Part shown: positions 8,375-16,161 of the stretch, piece by piece
How positions within the stretch are numbered: the stretch's first letter is position 1
How the letters are laid out: each line of letters begins with the position of its first letter
Assembly: GCA_046328335.1 (NCBI GenBank)
Contig: JAXLWU010000012.1
Span: forward strand, 1-64,000
DNA: 64,000 nt
Source: JACCXM01 sp046328335
GTDB taxonomy: Bacteria; Chloroflexota; Chloroflexia; Thermomicrobiales; UBA6265
Reading direction: 5' to 3'
Made by a program: the position numbers and the translations under genes
Notes under the pieces: generated by a model
What the model saw: only the letters and a program-made list of their open reading frames with translations
What the model was told of the DNA's origin: nothing
Database searches by the model: none

Positions 8375-9388
8375 ATGAGCGCCGGTTCCTACCTGCTGCG
8401 CCGATTGGTCCTGCTCGTGCCGACGCTGTTCGGGCTCTCGCTGCTGACCTTCGTCATCTCGCACGTGGTGCCGGCCGATCCCGCCAAACTAGCGGCGGGA
8501 CCACGCGCCAGTCACGACATGGTCGAGACGATCCGCAAGGAGTTCGGACTGGACCGGCCATTACTGGAGCAGTACCTGACCTATCTGGGCAATCTGCGCG
8601 AGGGCAACCTCGGCACCTCGATTCTCACCCGGCGCCCGGTGGTCGATGATCTCCGCGAACGCTTCCCGGCGACGTTCGAACTGGTGCTCTACGCCATGCT
8701 GCTGGCCGTTGCCGCGGGTGTCCCGCTCGGGATCATCGCCGCGGTCTATCAGAACCGCTGGCCGGACCAACTCTCCCGCCTCTTTGCGGTCTCCTCGGTC
8801 AGCATTCCCCAGTTCTGGTTCGGTCTCGTGCTGCAACTCTTCTTTGCCAGCCGGCTCGGCTGGCTCCCGCTCAGCCGCCGCCTGCCGACGCTGCTGGAGC
8901 CGCCGCCGCGGGTGACCGGGCTCTTCACGCTCGACGCCCTGCTCGCGGGCCAGGGGGAGACCTTCTGGGTGGCGGTCAGGCACCTGGCGCTGCCGGTCTT
9001 CGTCCTCTCGCTCGGCTCGATGGCGATCATCACCCGGACGGTACGGGGTGATCTGCTGGAGGTGCTCAACAAGGACTTCATCCGCACCGCCCGCGCCAAG
9101 GGCGTCTCGGAACGGGCCATCCTACTCCGGCACACCCTGCGCAACGCCTGCATCCCCAGCCTGACCATGATCGGACTCACCTTCGGCTGGACCCTCGGCG
9201 GCACGGTGCTGGTCGAGGCCGTTTTCGACTGGCCGGGCATCGGCAACTACGCGGTCGAAGCCGCGGGCCGGCTCGATTTCAACCCGATCATGGGGGTCAC
9301 GCTGCTGGTCGGTGTGGTCTTCATCCTGATCAATTTGGTAGTGGATCTGCTCTACGGGGCGCTCGACCCGCGGATCACGTACCGGTGA
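8375..9388 (+). CDS. ABC transporter permease, DppB/OppB type
   Basis: A 337-residue inner-membrane permease of the BPD_transp_1 family. It starts with YLLRRLVLLVPTLFGLSLLT, the usual first transmembrane helix of DppB-like proteins, followed by PADPAKLAAGPRAS. The coupling-helix (EAA-like) region appears as DFIRTARAKGVSERAILLRH near residues 230-250, where the ATPase docks. About six membrane helices are expected. It lies 63 bases after the binding-protein gene and 256 bases before its partner permease. No ATPase gene is found in this cluster. Confidence 0.92.
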   Translation: MSAGSYLLRRLVLLVPTLFGLSLLTFVISHVVPADPAKLAAGPRASHDMVETIRKEFGLDRPLLEQYLTYLGNLREGNLGTSILTRRPVVDDLRERFPATFELVLYAMLLAVAAGVPLGIIAAVYQNRWPDQLSRLFAVSSVSIPQFWFGLVLQLFFASRLGWLPLSRRLPTLLEPPPRVTGLFTLDALLAGQGETFWVAVRHLALPVFVLSLGSMAIITRTVRGDLLEVLNKDFIRTARAKGVSERAILLRHTLRNACIPSLTMIGLTFGWTLGGTVLVEAVFDWPGIGNYAVEAAGRLDFNPIMGVTLLVGVVFILINLVVDLLYGALDPRITYR

Positions 9389-9413
9389 GTCTGCTGGAAC
9401 GGTCCTCACCGAG

Positions 9414-9589
9414 AGCCCCCTCACCCCAACCCCTCTCCTCGTGCGCGGGGCGAGGGGCTATCGGGGGGAGCGTGGAGGCAGGGTTCGCAGCGTCGATGTC
9501 CAAGAGGCGTCGTAACGATCTTGCTACCGTGCCACCCAGACGAGCCCCTCGCCCCGCGCACGGGGAGAGGGGTTGGGGTGAGGGGGCTT
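9414..9589. repeat. Long inverted repeat (CCCCTCACCCC/GGGGTGAGGGG type)
   Basis: The left arm at 9414-9462 (CCCCCTCACCCCAACCCCTC, then TCCTCGTGCGCGGGGCGAGG) is the reverse complement, with few changes, of the right arm at 9541-9589 (CCCCTCGCCCCGCGCACGGG, then GAGAGGGGTTGGGGTGAGGG). About 78 unrelated bases separate them. The whole element sits between the two permease genes of one operon. The transcript would form a very stable hairpin. It is a dispersed intergenic repeat by appearance; only this copy is in the window. Confidence 0.75.
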
Positions 9590-9644
9590 CGGGTTGGGGT
9601 AATGACGTTCCCACGACTCCAGTCATTTCCAGATCGAACCTGCC

Positions 9645-10550
9645 ATGGTGACCGCCAACCCCGCCACCATCGCGGAACCGCTGACCACCATTGCGCCGCC
9701 GACGAGCAACGCCCGCAATCAGGTGCGCCGCTTCGCGCGCAACCGGATGGCCATCGCCGGGTTGCTGATTGTGGTGGTACTGGCGCTGACCGCCATCTTC
9801 GCCCCCCTGATCGCGCCCTATCCGGAGGATGCGGAAGGGGCGGTCAACACCGAACGTTCGCTCCTGCCGCCGTCGCGGGAGCACCTGTTCGGCACCGATG
9901 ATCTCGGCGCCGATGTCTTCTCGCGGGTCGTCTTCGGCGCGCGCAACTCCCTCTCGATCGGGGTGGCGATCGTCGTTCTCGCCTTTCTGATCGGGGTGCC
10001 GCTGGGCGCCATCGCTGGCTTCTTCGGCGGGATCGTCAACGAACTCGTGATGCGCACCACCGATATCTTCCTGACCATCCCTGGCATCGTCCTCGCGTTG
10101 GCGATCGGCGCCGCGCTGGGCTCCGGTCTCGTCAATGCCGCCATCGCCCTCGCTCTCGTCTGGTGGCCAGGGTTCTGCCGGCTGACGCAAGGCCAGGTGC
10201 TGGCGCTGCGCGGTCAGACCTATGTCGAGGCGGCGCGCGTCGTCGGTGGTGGCGAGGGGCGGATCATCTTCCGCCACATCCTGCCGAACACCCTGACCCC
10301 GCTGATCGTCAAGGTCTCGATGGATGTCGGTTTCGCCATTCTGACCGCCGCCGGGCTGAGTTTCATCGGCATCGGCGCGCAGCCGCCGACCCCCGAATGG
10401 GGCGCGATGGTCAGTACCGGACGCCAGTTCATGCCCGACTGGTGGTGGTACGCCACCTTCCCCGGTCTGGCGATCTTCATCGCCGTCTTCGCCTTCAACA
10501 TGCTCGGCGACGGCGTCCGGGATGCGCTGGATCCGCGGATTATCGGGTGA
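9645..10550 (+). CDS. ABC transporter permease, DppC/OppC type
   Basis: A 301-residue permease. Residues 1-30 are a cytosolic extension rich in Pro/Ala; the first membrane helix (MAIAGLLIVVVLALTAIFAP) is about residues 36-55. The motif LFGTDDLGADVFSRVVFGAR near 82-101 is diagnostic for the OppC N-terminal domain and following core. The EAA-like loop reads TYVEAARVVGGGEGRIIFRH. It partners the DppB-type protein upstream. The long inverted repeat separates the two genes, so expression may be uncoupled. ATG 9645 was chosen from frame and family alignment; no strong ribosome-binding site precedes it. Confidence 0.9.
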   Translation: MVTANPATIAEPLTTIAPPTSNARNQVRRFARNRMAIAGLLIVVVLALTAIFAPLIAPYPEDAEGAVNTERSLLPPSREHLFGTDDLGADVFSRVVFGARNSLSIGVAIVVLAFLIGVPLGAIAGFFGGIVNELVMRTTDIFLTIPGIVLALAIGAALGSGLVNAAIALALVWWPGFCRLTQGQVLALRGQTYVEAARVVGGGEGRIIFRHILPNTLTPLIVKVSMDVGFAILTAAGLSFIGIGAQPPTPEWGAMVSTGRQFMPDWWWYATFPGLAIFIAVFAFNMLGDGVRDALDPRIIG

Positions 10551-10559
10551 CGAGCCGGA

Positions 10560-10582
10560 GGTCGGAAGTCGGAGGTCGGAGG
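10560..10582. repeat. Left 23-bp inverted repeat of the IVP cassette
   Basis: Bases 10560-10582 (beginning GGTCGGAAGTCGG) are the exact reverse complement of 10958-10980. The last five bases, GGAGG, sit 6 bases before the GTG start of the four-helix-bundle gene, so the repeat also supplies its ribosome-binding site. The repeat is itself built from a GGTCGGA/AGTCGGA heptamer repeated about four times. Confidence 0.85.
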
Positions 10583-10588
10583 TCGGAA

Positions 10589-10948
10589 GTGGGCACGATT
10601 CGGAGTTTTCGTGACCTGGTTGCCTGGCAGCGGGCGATGGATTTGGCTGCGGGTATCTACATCACGACGCGATCTTGGCCTCCCGAAGAAATCTCTGGCA
10701 TAACGAGTCAGGTGCGACGATCGGCGGTGTCCGTTATGGCAAACATTGCCGAAGGACAAGGACGAACCGGTAGCCGCGAGTTCCTTCACCATCTTTCCAT
10801 CGCTGATGGATCGCTCTCTGAAGTCGAAGCCCATGTGCTCTTCGCGCATCGTCTTCAGTTCCTGGATGACGCGACGCTCGAGCGCCTGCTGCATCAGGTC
10901 AACGACGTGCGTACGCCGTTACCTGGCCTGATTCAGCGCCTTCGATAG
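10589..10948 (+). CDS. Four-helix-bundle protein (23S rRNA intervening-sequence protein family)
   Basis: A 119-residue protein of the IVP/S23 family. Hallmarks are FRDLVAWQRAMDLAAGIY at residues 7-24, FxxL-type helix 2 with ITSQVRRSAVSVMANIAEG (38-56), the GSREFLHHLSIADGSLSE helix (61-78), and EAHVLFAHRLQFLD (80-93). Relatives occur inside 23S rRNA intervening sequences, as free-standing genes, and as the bAvd accessory of diversity-generating retroelements. No reverse transcriptase or rRNA is near, so this is the free-standing type. The start is GTG 10589, fixed by GGAGG in the flanking repeat. The gene lies between an ABC permease and hyuA, inside perfect inverted repeats, which suggests mobility. 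Its molecular role is unknown. Confidence 0.85.
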   Translation: MGTIRSFRDLVAWQRAMDLAAGIYITTRSWPPEEISGITSQVRRSAVSVMANIAEGQGRTGSREFLHHLSIADGSLSEVEAHVLFAHRLQFLDDATLERLLHQVNDVRTPLPGLIQRLR

Positions 10949-10957
10949 CCGGTCGTC

Positions 10958-10980
10958 CCTCCGACCTCCGACTTCCGACC
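10958..10980. repeat. Right 23-bp inverted repeat of the IVP cassette
   Basis: Exact reverse complement of 10560-10582, starting 9 bases after the IVP stop codon. The hyuA ribosome-binding site (AGGAG at 10991) begins 11 bases beyond it, so the cassette ends neatly before the next gene. Confidence 0.85.
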
Positions 10981-11002
10981 TTCGATCCGTAGGAGCACAC
11001 GA

Positions 11003-13066
11003 ATGACGCGCAATCACGTCCACCGTCTTGCCATCGACATTGGCGGCACCTTCACCGATGTGGTGCTGCTCGATGCCGAGACGCACCAGTTGTCGTTCGT
11101 CAAGGCAACAACCACGCCTGCCGACCGCGCCGTCGGCTTCTTCGCCGGGATCGAGGCCGTGCTCGCCGCGGCGAGAGCGGCGCCGGAATCGGTGCAGACC
11201 ATCACCCACGGCAGCACCGTCGCCACCAACGCGGTGCTGGAGGGGAAAGGAAGCCGGCTCGGGCTGATCACCACCCTCGGCTTCCGCGACATGCTGGAGA
11301 TTGGCCGCGCCTATATCCCCGGCATCTTCACCAATTTCCTCCGCTGGCAAAAACCGGAGCGCCTGGTGCCGCTGGAGCGGGTCCGCGCCGTGCCGGAGCG
11401 GGTCGTCGCCGATGGGTCAGTGATCGCGCCGCTGGACGAAGCGGCCACGCGGCGCGCCATCCAGGAACTGCTCGATGACGGCATCGCCGCGCTGGCGATC
11501 TCGCTGCTCCACAGTTACGCCAACCCGGCGCACGAGCGGCGGATCGAGGCGATGGCGCGGGAGATGGCGCCGGGGCTCTTCGTCTCCCGCTCCTCCGCCG
11601 TGCTCCCCGAGTACCGCGAATACGAGCGGACGATGACCACGGTCCTCAATGCCTACGTGATGCCGACCGTCGCCAGCTACCTGGAACACATCCAGCAGGG
11701 ATTGGCGGCCAAGCGGTTGCCGCGGGACATCGCCATCGTCCGTTCCGATGCCGGCGTGATGAGTCTGACCACGGCCCTGGAACGTCCGGTAAACACGGTC
11801 CTCTCCGGACCTGCCGGGGGCGTGCTCGGCGCCAGCGCCGTCGCCGCGGCTGCGGGGTATGCCGAGGTCGTCTCGCTCGATATGGGTGGCACCAGCACCG
11901 ATGTCTGCCTCAGCAGCGCCGGCGAGCCGCGGCTTTCCACCGATACCTGGGTATCGCATTACCCGGTGAAAGTGCCGATCATCGACATCACCACCATCGG
12001 CGCGGGCGGCGGCTCCATCGCCACGGTCTCCGCCACCGGCGCCGTCCGCGTCGGGCCGCAGAGCGCCGGCTCCGATCCCGGTCCGGTCTGCTATGGCCGG
12101 GGCGGCACGCAACCGACGGTGACCGATGCCAATCTGGTGCTGGGTCGCTTGCCGGACGAATTGGCCGGAGGGGAAGTCCACCTCGATCGGGCGGGGGCAC
12201 GACAGGCGATCGCGGAGCAGATCGCCAACCCGCTCGGGATCAGCGTCGAGGACGCGGCGCTCGGCATCATCCGCATCGTCGATGAAAATATGCTCGGCGC
12301 GTTGCGGGTGGTCAGCGTCCAGCGCGGGATCGATCCCCGTGAACTGGCGCTGGTTCCCTTTGGCGGAGCGGGGCCGATGCACGGCGCCGAATTGGCGCGT
12401 CTGGCCGGGATCAGCACCATGCTGGTGCCGCCTCACCCCGGGGTCCTTTCCGCACTCGGCTTCCTTCTCGCCGACGTGAAGCAGGTCTTCACCCTCACCC
12501 GGGTCGGACTGATCGGGCACCTGGACGTGGCGGCGTATGAGCGGGAGGTGGCAGGCCTGATCGACGCGGCAACGCGCTGGCTGGAACGGGAGGGCATTCC
12601 GGAAGGCGATCGCGCCATCGAGATCGCGGTCGATTTGCGTTACCGCGGCCAAGCCTACGAAATTCCGATTCGCGTCCGAGTGCCACTCGATGCCGCAACG
12701 TGGCAGGATGCGGCGGCGCGCTATCACGCCGAACACAAGCGGCGCTATGGCTACGACCAACCGCGTACCGGCGTGGAAGCGGTGACGTTGCGCGTCACCG
12801 CGATCGGGGCACTGCCGAAACCGGAGTTCCGTCGTCAGGAGATCGTTGATCCCGCACCGGCGCCGCCCCCCCTGGCGATGCAGCCGGTCGTGTTTGCCCA
12901 GGGGACGCTGGAGACGCCACTCTACGACCGCGACACACTCACCGCCGGGGTGAGACTGACTGGTCCGGCCGTGGTGGTGCAACCCGACTGCACGACATTG
13001 CTCCACCCCGGTCAGACGGCGCGCATCGATGGCTTCGGGAATCTGGTCGTGGCAACTGGGGGTTGA
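11003..13066 (+). CDS. hyuA: Hydantoinase/5-oxoprolinase subunit A
   Basis: A 687-residue protein of the HyuA family (ATP-dependent N-methylhydantoinase, 5-oxoprolinase and acetone-carboxylase-like subunits). The N-terminal phosphate-binding motif DIGGTFTDVVLLDA is at residues 12-25. THGSTVATNAVLEGKG follows near 70-85, and the second half has the ASKHA-type VVSLDMGGTSTDVCL near 290-304 and GAGGGSIA. It would activate a cyclic amide or carbonyl with ATP, working with HyuB. ATG 11003 has AGGAG at 10991. A DUF1016 gene separates it from hyuB, which is unusual because the two normally abut. Exact substrate (hydantoin, 5-oxoproline or other) is not determined; proximity to a racemase favours hydantoins. 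Confidence 0.9.
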   Translation: MTRNHVHRLAIDIGGTFTDVVLLDAETHQLSFVKATTTPADRAVGFFAGIEAVLAAARAAPESVQTITHGSTVATNAVLEGKGSRLGLITTLGFRDMLEIGRAYIPGIFTNFLRWQKPERLVPLERVRAVPERVVADGSVIAPLDEAATRRAIQELLDDGIAALAISLLHSYANPAHERRIEAMAREMAPGLFVSRSSAVLPEYREYERTMTTVLNAYVMPTVASYLEHIQQGLAAKRLPRDIAIVRSDAGVMSLTTALERPVNTVLSGPAGGVLGASAVAAAAGYAEVVSLDMGGTSTDVCLSSAGEPRLSTDTWVSHYPVKVPIIDITTIGAGGGSIATVSATGAVRVGPQSAGSDPGPVCYGRGGTQPTVTDANLVLGRLPDELAGGEVHLDRAGARQAIAEQIANPLGISVEDAALGIIRIVDENMLGALRVVSVQRGIDPRELALVPFGGAGPMHGAELARLAGISTMLVPPHPGVLSALGFLLADVKQVFTLTRVGLIGHLDVAAYEREVAGLIDAATRWLEREGIPEGDRAIEIAVDLRYRGQAYEIPIRVRVPLDAATWQDAAARYHAEHKRRYGYDQPRTGVEAVTLRVTAIGALPKPEFRRQEIVDPAPAPPPLAMQPVVFAQGTLETPLYDRDTLTAGVRLTGPAVVVQPDCTTLLHPGQTARIDGFGNLVVATGG

Positions 13067-13122
13067 GCAGCTTCGGCGACGCACGAACCCATACAATGAC
13101 CCGCGCGGTAAGCGGGAACCAG

Positions 13123-14229
13123 ATGCCGCTCCTGCCTCGCGATCCACCGCGCGGCGGAGTCTTTGCCCAAAGGTGCGTGACGTTGGCCATCGACCGCTTT
13201 CCAGCGGGTTACGACGATTTTCTGGGAGAGGTGAAAGAACGCATTCGCGTCGCTCAGGTACGGGCGGCGGTCGCGGTCAATAGCGAGCTCGTTCTCCTCT
13301 ACTGGCGGATTGGCCGGAGCATTCTGGAACGGCAGGAGCGCGAGGGCTGGGGCGCGAGAATCGTGGATCGTCTGTCAGTGGATTTGCGCCGCGAGTTTCC
13401 GGAGATGCGAGGATTCTCATCGCGGAACCTCAAGTACATGCGGGCGTTCGCTCAAGCCTGGCCGGATGAATCATTTGTGCAGCAGGTTGCTGCACAATTG
13501 CCCTGGTTCCACACCTGCATCCTGCTGGACAAGGTCAAGAACCCCGAGCTACGCATTTGGTATGCCCGGGCGGCGATCGAGCACGGATGGAGCCGGACGA
13601 TTCTCGATCTTCAAATCGAGACGCGGCTGCACGAACGCCGAGGCAAGGCAGCCACCAATTTCGCGCGCACCCTTCCTGCGCCACATTCGGAACTCGCTCA
13701 GCAAATCCTCAAGGATCCCTACACGTTCGACTTTCTCACGCTCCACGATGAGGCGGTCGAGCGCGATCTCGAGCGCGGGCTACTGCACCACTTGAAGGAC
13801 TTCATGCTGGAACTCGGCGTCGGGTTCGCCTTCCTCGGGAGCCAGTATCATCTCCAAGTCGGGGAAGAAGATTTCTACATCGATCTGCTCTTCTATCACG
13901 TCAAAGTGCACTGCTACGTGGTGATCGAGTTGAAGATGGGGAAATTCCGCCCAGAATACGCCGGTAAACTGAACTTCTATCTCTCCGCGATCGATGATCT
14001 CCTGCGTGGCCCCGGCGACGAACCAACGATCGGTTTGTTGCTCTGCCGCGGCAACGATGAGGTAGTGGTTGAGTACACCTTGCGCGACATCCAGAAGCCG
14101 ATCGGAGTGTCGACCTTCCGCCTCAGCCAGGCCCTCCCCGCCGAACTTCGTGACAGCCTGCCCACGGTCGAACAACTCGCAGCCGCGCTTGACCATCCTC
14201 TGACCGGGAACGAGCTGGATCGGGAGTAG
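13123..14229 (+). CDS. DUF1016/YhcG-type PD-(D/E)xK nuclease-domain protein
   Basis: A protein of about 368 residues. The N-terminal DUF1016_N region reads RAAVAVNSELVLLYWRIGRS and FSSRNLKYMRAFAQAWP; the C-terminal nuclease domain has FYIDLLFYH, then VVIELKMGKFRPEYAGKLNF, which carries the D...ExK core. Relatives accompany restriction systems or move with mobile DNA. The frame overlaps the end of hyuA, but the true start is uncertain: ATG 13123, or GTG 13177, which has AAAGG upstream and begins just before the conserved domain. The gene splits hyuA from hyuB and has no methylase or restriction partner nearby, so it looks like an insertion. DNA substrate and trigger are unknown. Confidence 0.85.
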   Translation: MPLLPRDPPRGGVFAQRCVTLAIDRFPAGYDDFLGEVKERIRVAQVRAAVAVNSELVLLYWRIGRSILERQEREGWGARIVDRLSVDLRREFPEMRGFSSRNLKYMRAFAQAWPDESFVQQVAAQLPWFHTCILLDKVKNPELRIWYARAAIEHGWSRTILDLQIETRLHERRGKAATNFARTLPAPHSELAQQILKDPYTFDFLTLHDEAVERDLERGLLHHLKDFMLELGVGFAFLGSQYHLQVGEEDFYIDLLFYHVKVHCYVVIELKMGKFRPEYAGKLNFYLSAIDDLLRGPGDEPTIGLLLCRGNDEVVVEYTLRDIQKPIGVSTFRLSQALPAELRDSLPTVEQLAAALDHPLTGNELDRE

Positions 14230-14310
14230 ATAGGTGAAGGTGCCAGGCAATTCTGATATTCGCGGGCGTGATGGACGCGGTCCAGATCCGCGGGATGAGG
14301 GTCTCTTGCG

Positions 14311-16146
14311 ATGACCACCGACTCGATCACCATCGATGTCATTGCCAATGCGCTCAAGGCGCTCATCTACGAGATGGACGCCGCCATCGAACGCACGGCG
14401 ATGTCGATCATCATCCGCGAGCAGCACGATTTCGGGATGTCGCTCGTCGATCACCGCGGCTGGGTGATCGCTGGCACCGCCTTCGCCGGGCAATCGCTGG
14501 CGGCGTTCGCCGCGGCCAACCCGGTGGCGCCGGGAGACGTGATCGTGTTCAACGATCCCTATCTCTCCCACGGCGAGATTTCCCACCTCGGTGATACGAT
14601 GATCGCGGTTCCCATCTTCTGGGCCGATCGCATCATCGCCTGGGGTATCGCCTGGGGCCACCATATGGACCTCGGCGCCGCGGCCCCGGCTTCAATGCCG
14701 ACCCGCGCCACCGAAATCTTCCACGAGGGAATTCAGATTCCGCCGGTGAAACTCTTCGCGCGTGGCGAGGTGAATCAGGCGCTGCTCGATGTCATTGCCC
14801 GCAACTCACGCACGCCGGAGATGATGGTCGGCGATCTCCTCGCCCTCTCCGCCGCCGGCAAGATCGCCGAGAAGCGGTTGACCGAACTCTGCGACAAATT
14901 CGGCGGCGATGCGGTGCTGGAAACGTTCCGGGTGCTCTTCGACCGTGCCCGGGAGACGATGCGCCGCCTGATCGCCCTGCTCCCCGACCAAGCGGTCACC
15001 TTTGCCGACGTGGTCGACAACGACGGCCTCGTCGACCAACCGCTGACCATCCAGGCAACACTGACGAAGCAAGGCGAACGGGTCGTCCTCGACTTCACCG
15101 GCACCGCGCCTCAGTGCGCGGGGCCATTGAACTTCCCGCTCAATCCCAGTCTGGCCAAGGTCGATCTCTACAACGTACTCCGCCTTGCCGCCGGTGACCG
15201 CATCGCCATCGACCCTGAACTCGACGCCAACCAGGGGATCGAGGATCTCGTCGATGTGATCATCCCCGAGGGCTGCCTGCTGCGCCCCGTGCGTCCCGCC
15301 CCGGTCAGTCTGCGCCACCTGACCATGGGCCGCGTCGACGAGGTGATCCAGGGGCTGCTGGCCCAGATCTTCCCGGACGCCATTCCCGCCACCCACAACG
15401 GCAGCCTCAATTGCTTCAGCATGCTCGGCTACGGCACCCAGGAAGGCGACGACTGGCTCTGTTTCGAGGTGATGGCGGCGGGGAGCGGCGGGCGGCCGCA
15501 CGGCGATGGCCTAGACGCCTTTTCCTGGAACACCCGGCTGAAGAACGCGCCGGCGGAGTTTGTCGAGACGGTCTATCCCGTGCGCGTCGACCAGTACTCG
15601 CTACGGCCGGGGAGTGCCGGCGCGGGACGTCACCGCGGCGGCTACGGCCTGATACGCGCCATTCGCACCCTGCGCCCGGCCCGCCTCTACTTCCTGGATG
15701 AGCGACAGCGGACCCAACCGTGGGGACTCTATGGCGGGTGCGCCGCCGCCGCCAACGATGCCTACATCGCGCGCGGCGATGGCACGATCGAGATGGTCCC
15801 CGCCAAGTTCGATGCGCTGCCGTTGGCACCCGGGGATGCCTTCGTGATGCGCACGGGGGGCGGCGGCGGCTGGGGCGACCCCTTCACCCGGGACCCGGCG
15901 CTCGTGCGGAGGGACGTGCGGGTCGGCCTGCTCTCACTGGCGCAGGCGCGCGATCGCTACGGGGTGGCGGTGACCGCCGATGGTCAGATCGACGAAGAAG
16001 AAACGGCCTTCCTCCGTGCCACGCCGCAGACACGGGCCTGGATCGATCGTGGCACACCGCAACCAGCGCCTGCGCCCGGTGAAATGCGACATCTCGACTC
16101 CCCGCCACGGCCGTGGCTCGACGTGGAGTACCGGAACGTGTCCTGA
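14311..16146 (+). CDS. hyuB: Hydantoinase/5-oxoprolinase subunit B
   Basis: A 611-residue HyuB family protein. Diagnostic pieces are the start (ITIDVIANALKALIYEMDAA), the early IIREQHDFGMSLVDHRGWVI, NDPYLSHGEISHLGDTM with its acid and histidine residues, a middle PAPVSLRHLTMGRVDEVI, and the C-terminal glycine-rich RTGGGGGWGDPFTRDP. It forms the catalytic complex with HyuA for ATP-dependent ring opening of hydantoin- or oxoproline-like compounds. A GAGGG sequence lies 8 bases before ATG 14311. It was probably cotranscribed with hyuA before the DUF1016 gene arrived; the 81 bases before hyuB show no obvious terminator. Confidence 0.9.
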   Translation: MTTDSITIDVIANALKALIYEMDAAIERTAMSIIIREQHDFGMSLVDHRGWVIAGTAFAGQSLAAFAAANPVAPGDVIVFNDPYLSHGEISHLGDTMIAVPIFWADRIIAWGIAWGHHMDLGAAAPASMPTRATEIFHEGIQIPPVKLFARGEVNQALLDVIARNSRTPEMMVGDLLALSAAGKIAEKRLTELCDKFGGDAVLETFRVLFDRARETMRRLIALLPDQAVTFADVVDNDGLVDQPLTIQATLTKQGERVVLDFTGTAPQCAGPLNFPLNPSLAKVDLYNVLRLAAGDRIAIDPELDANQGIEDLVDVIIPEGCLLRPVRPAPVSLRHLTMGRVDEVIQGLLAQIFPDAIPATHNGSLNCFSMLGYGTQEGDDWLCFEVMAAGSGGRPHGDGLDAFSWNTRLKNAPAEFVETVYPVRVDQYSLRPGSAGAGRHRGGYGLIRAIRTLRPARLYFLDERQRTQPWGLYGGCAAAANDAYIARGDGTIEMVPAKFDALPLAPGDAFVMRTGGGGGWGDPFTRDPALVRRDVRVGLLSLAQARDRYGVAVTADGQIDEEETAFLRATPQTRAWIDRGTPQPAPAPGEMRHLDSPPRPWLDVEYRNVS

Positions 16147-16161
16147 GTCGAGGCGGCGTCG

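Noticed and set aside
10589..10948. Diversity-generating retroelement accessory gene (bAvd)
   Set aside because: The four-helix protein fits the fold, but no reverse transcriptase, template repeat or variable repeat lies nearby.
11417..13147. 576-codon open frame antisense to hyuA
   Set aside because: Antisense shadow of a well-supported gene; composition is typical of a reversed GC-rich frame.
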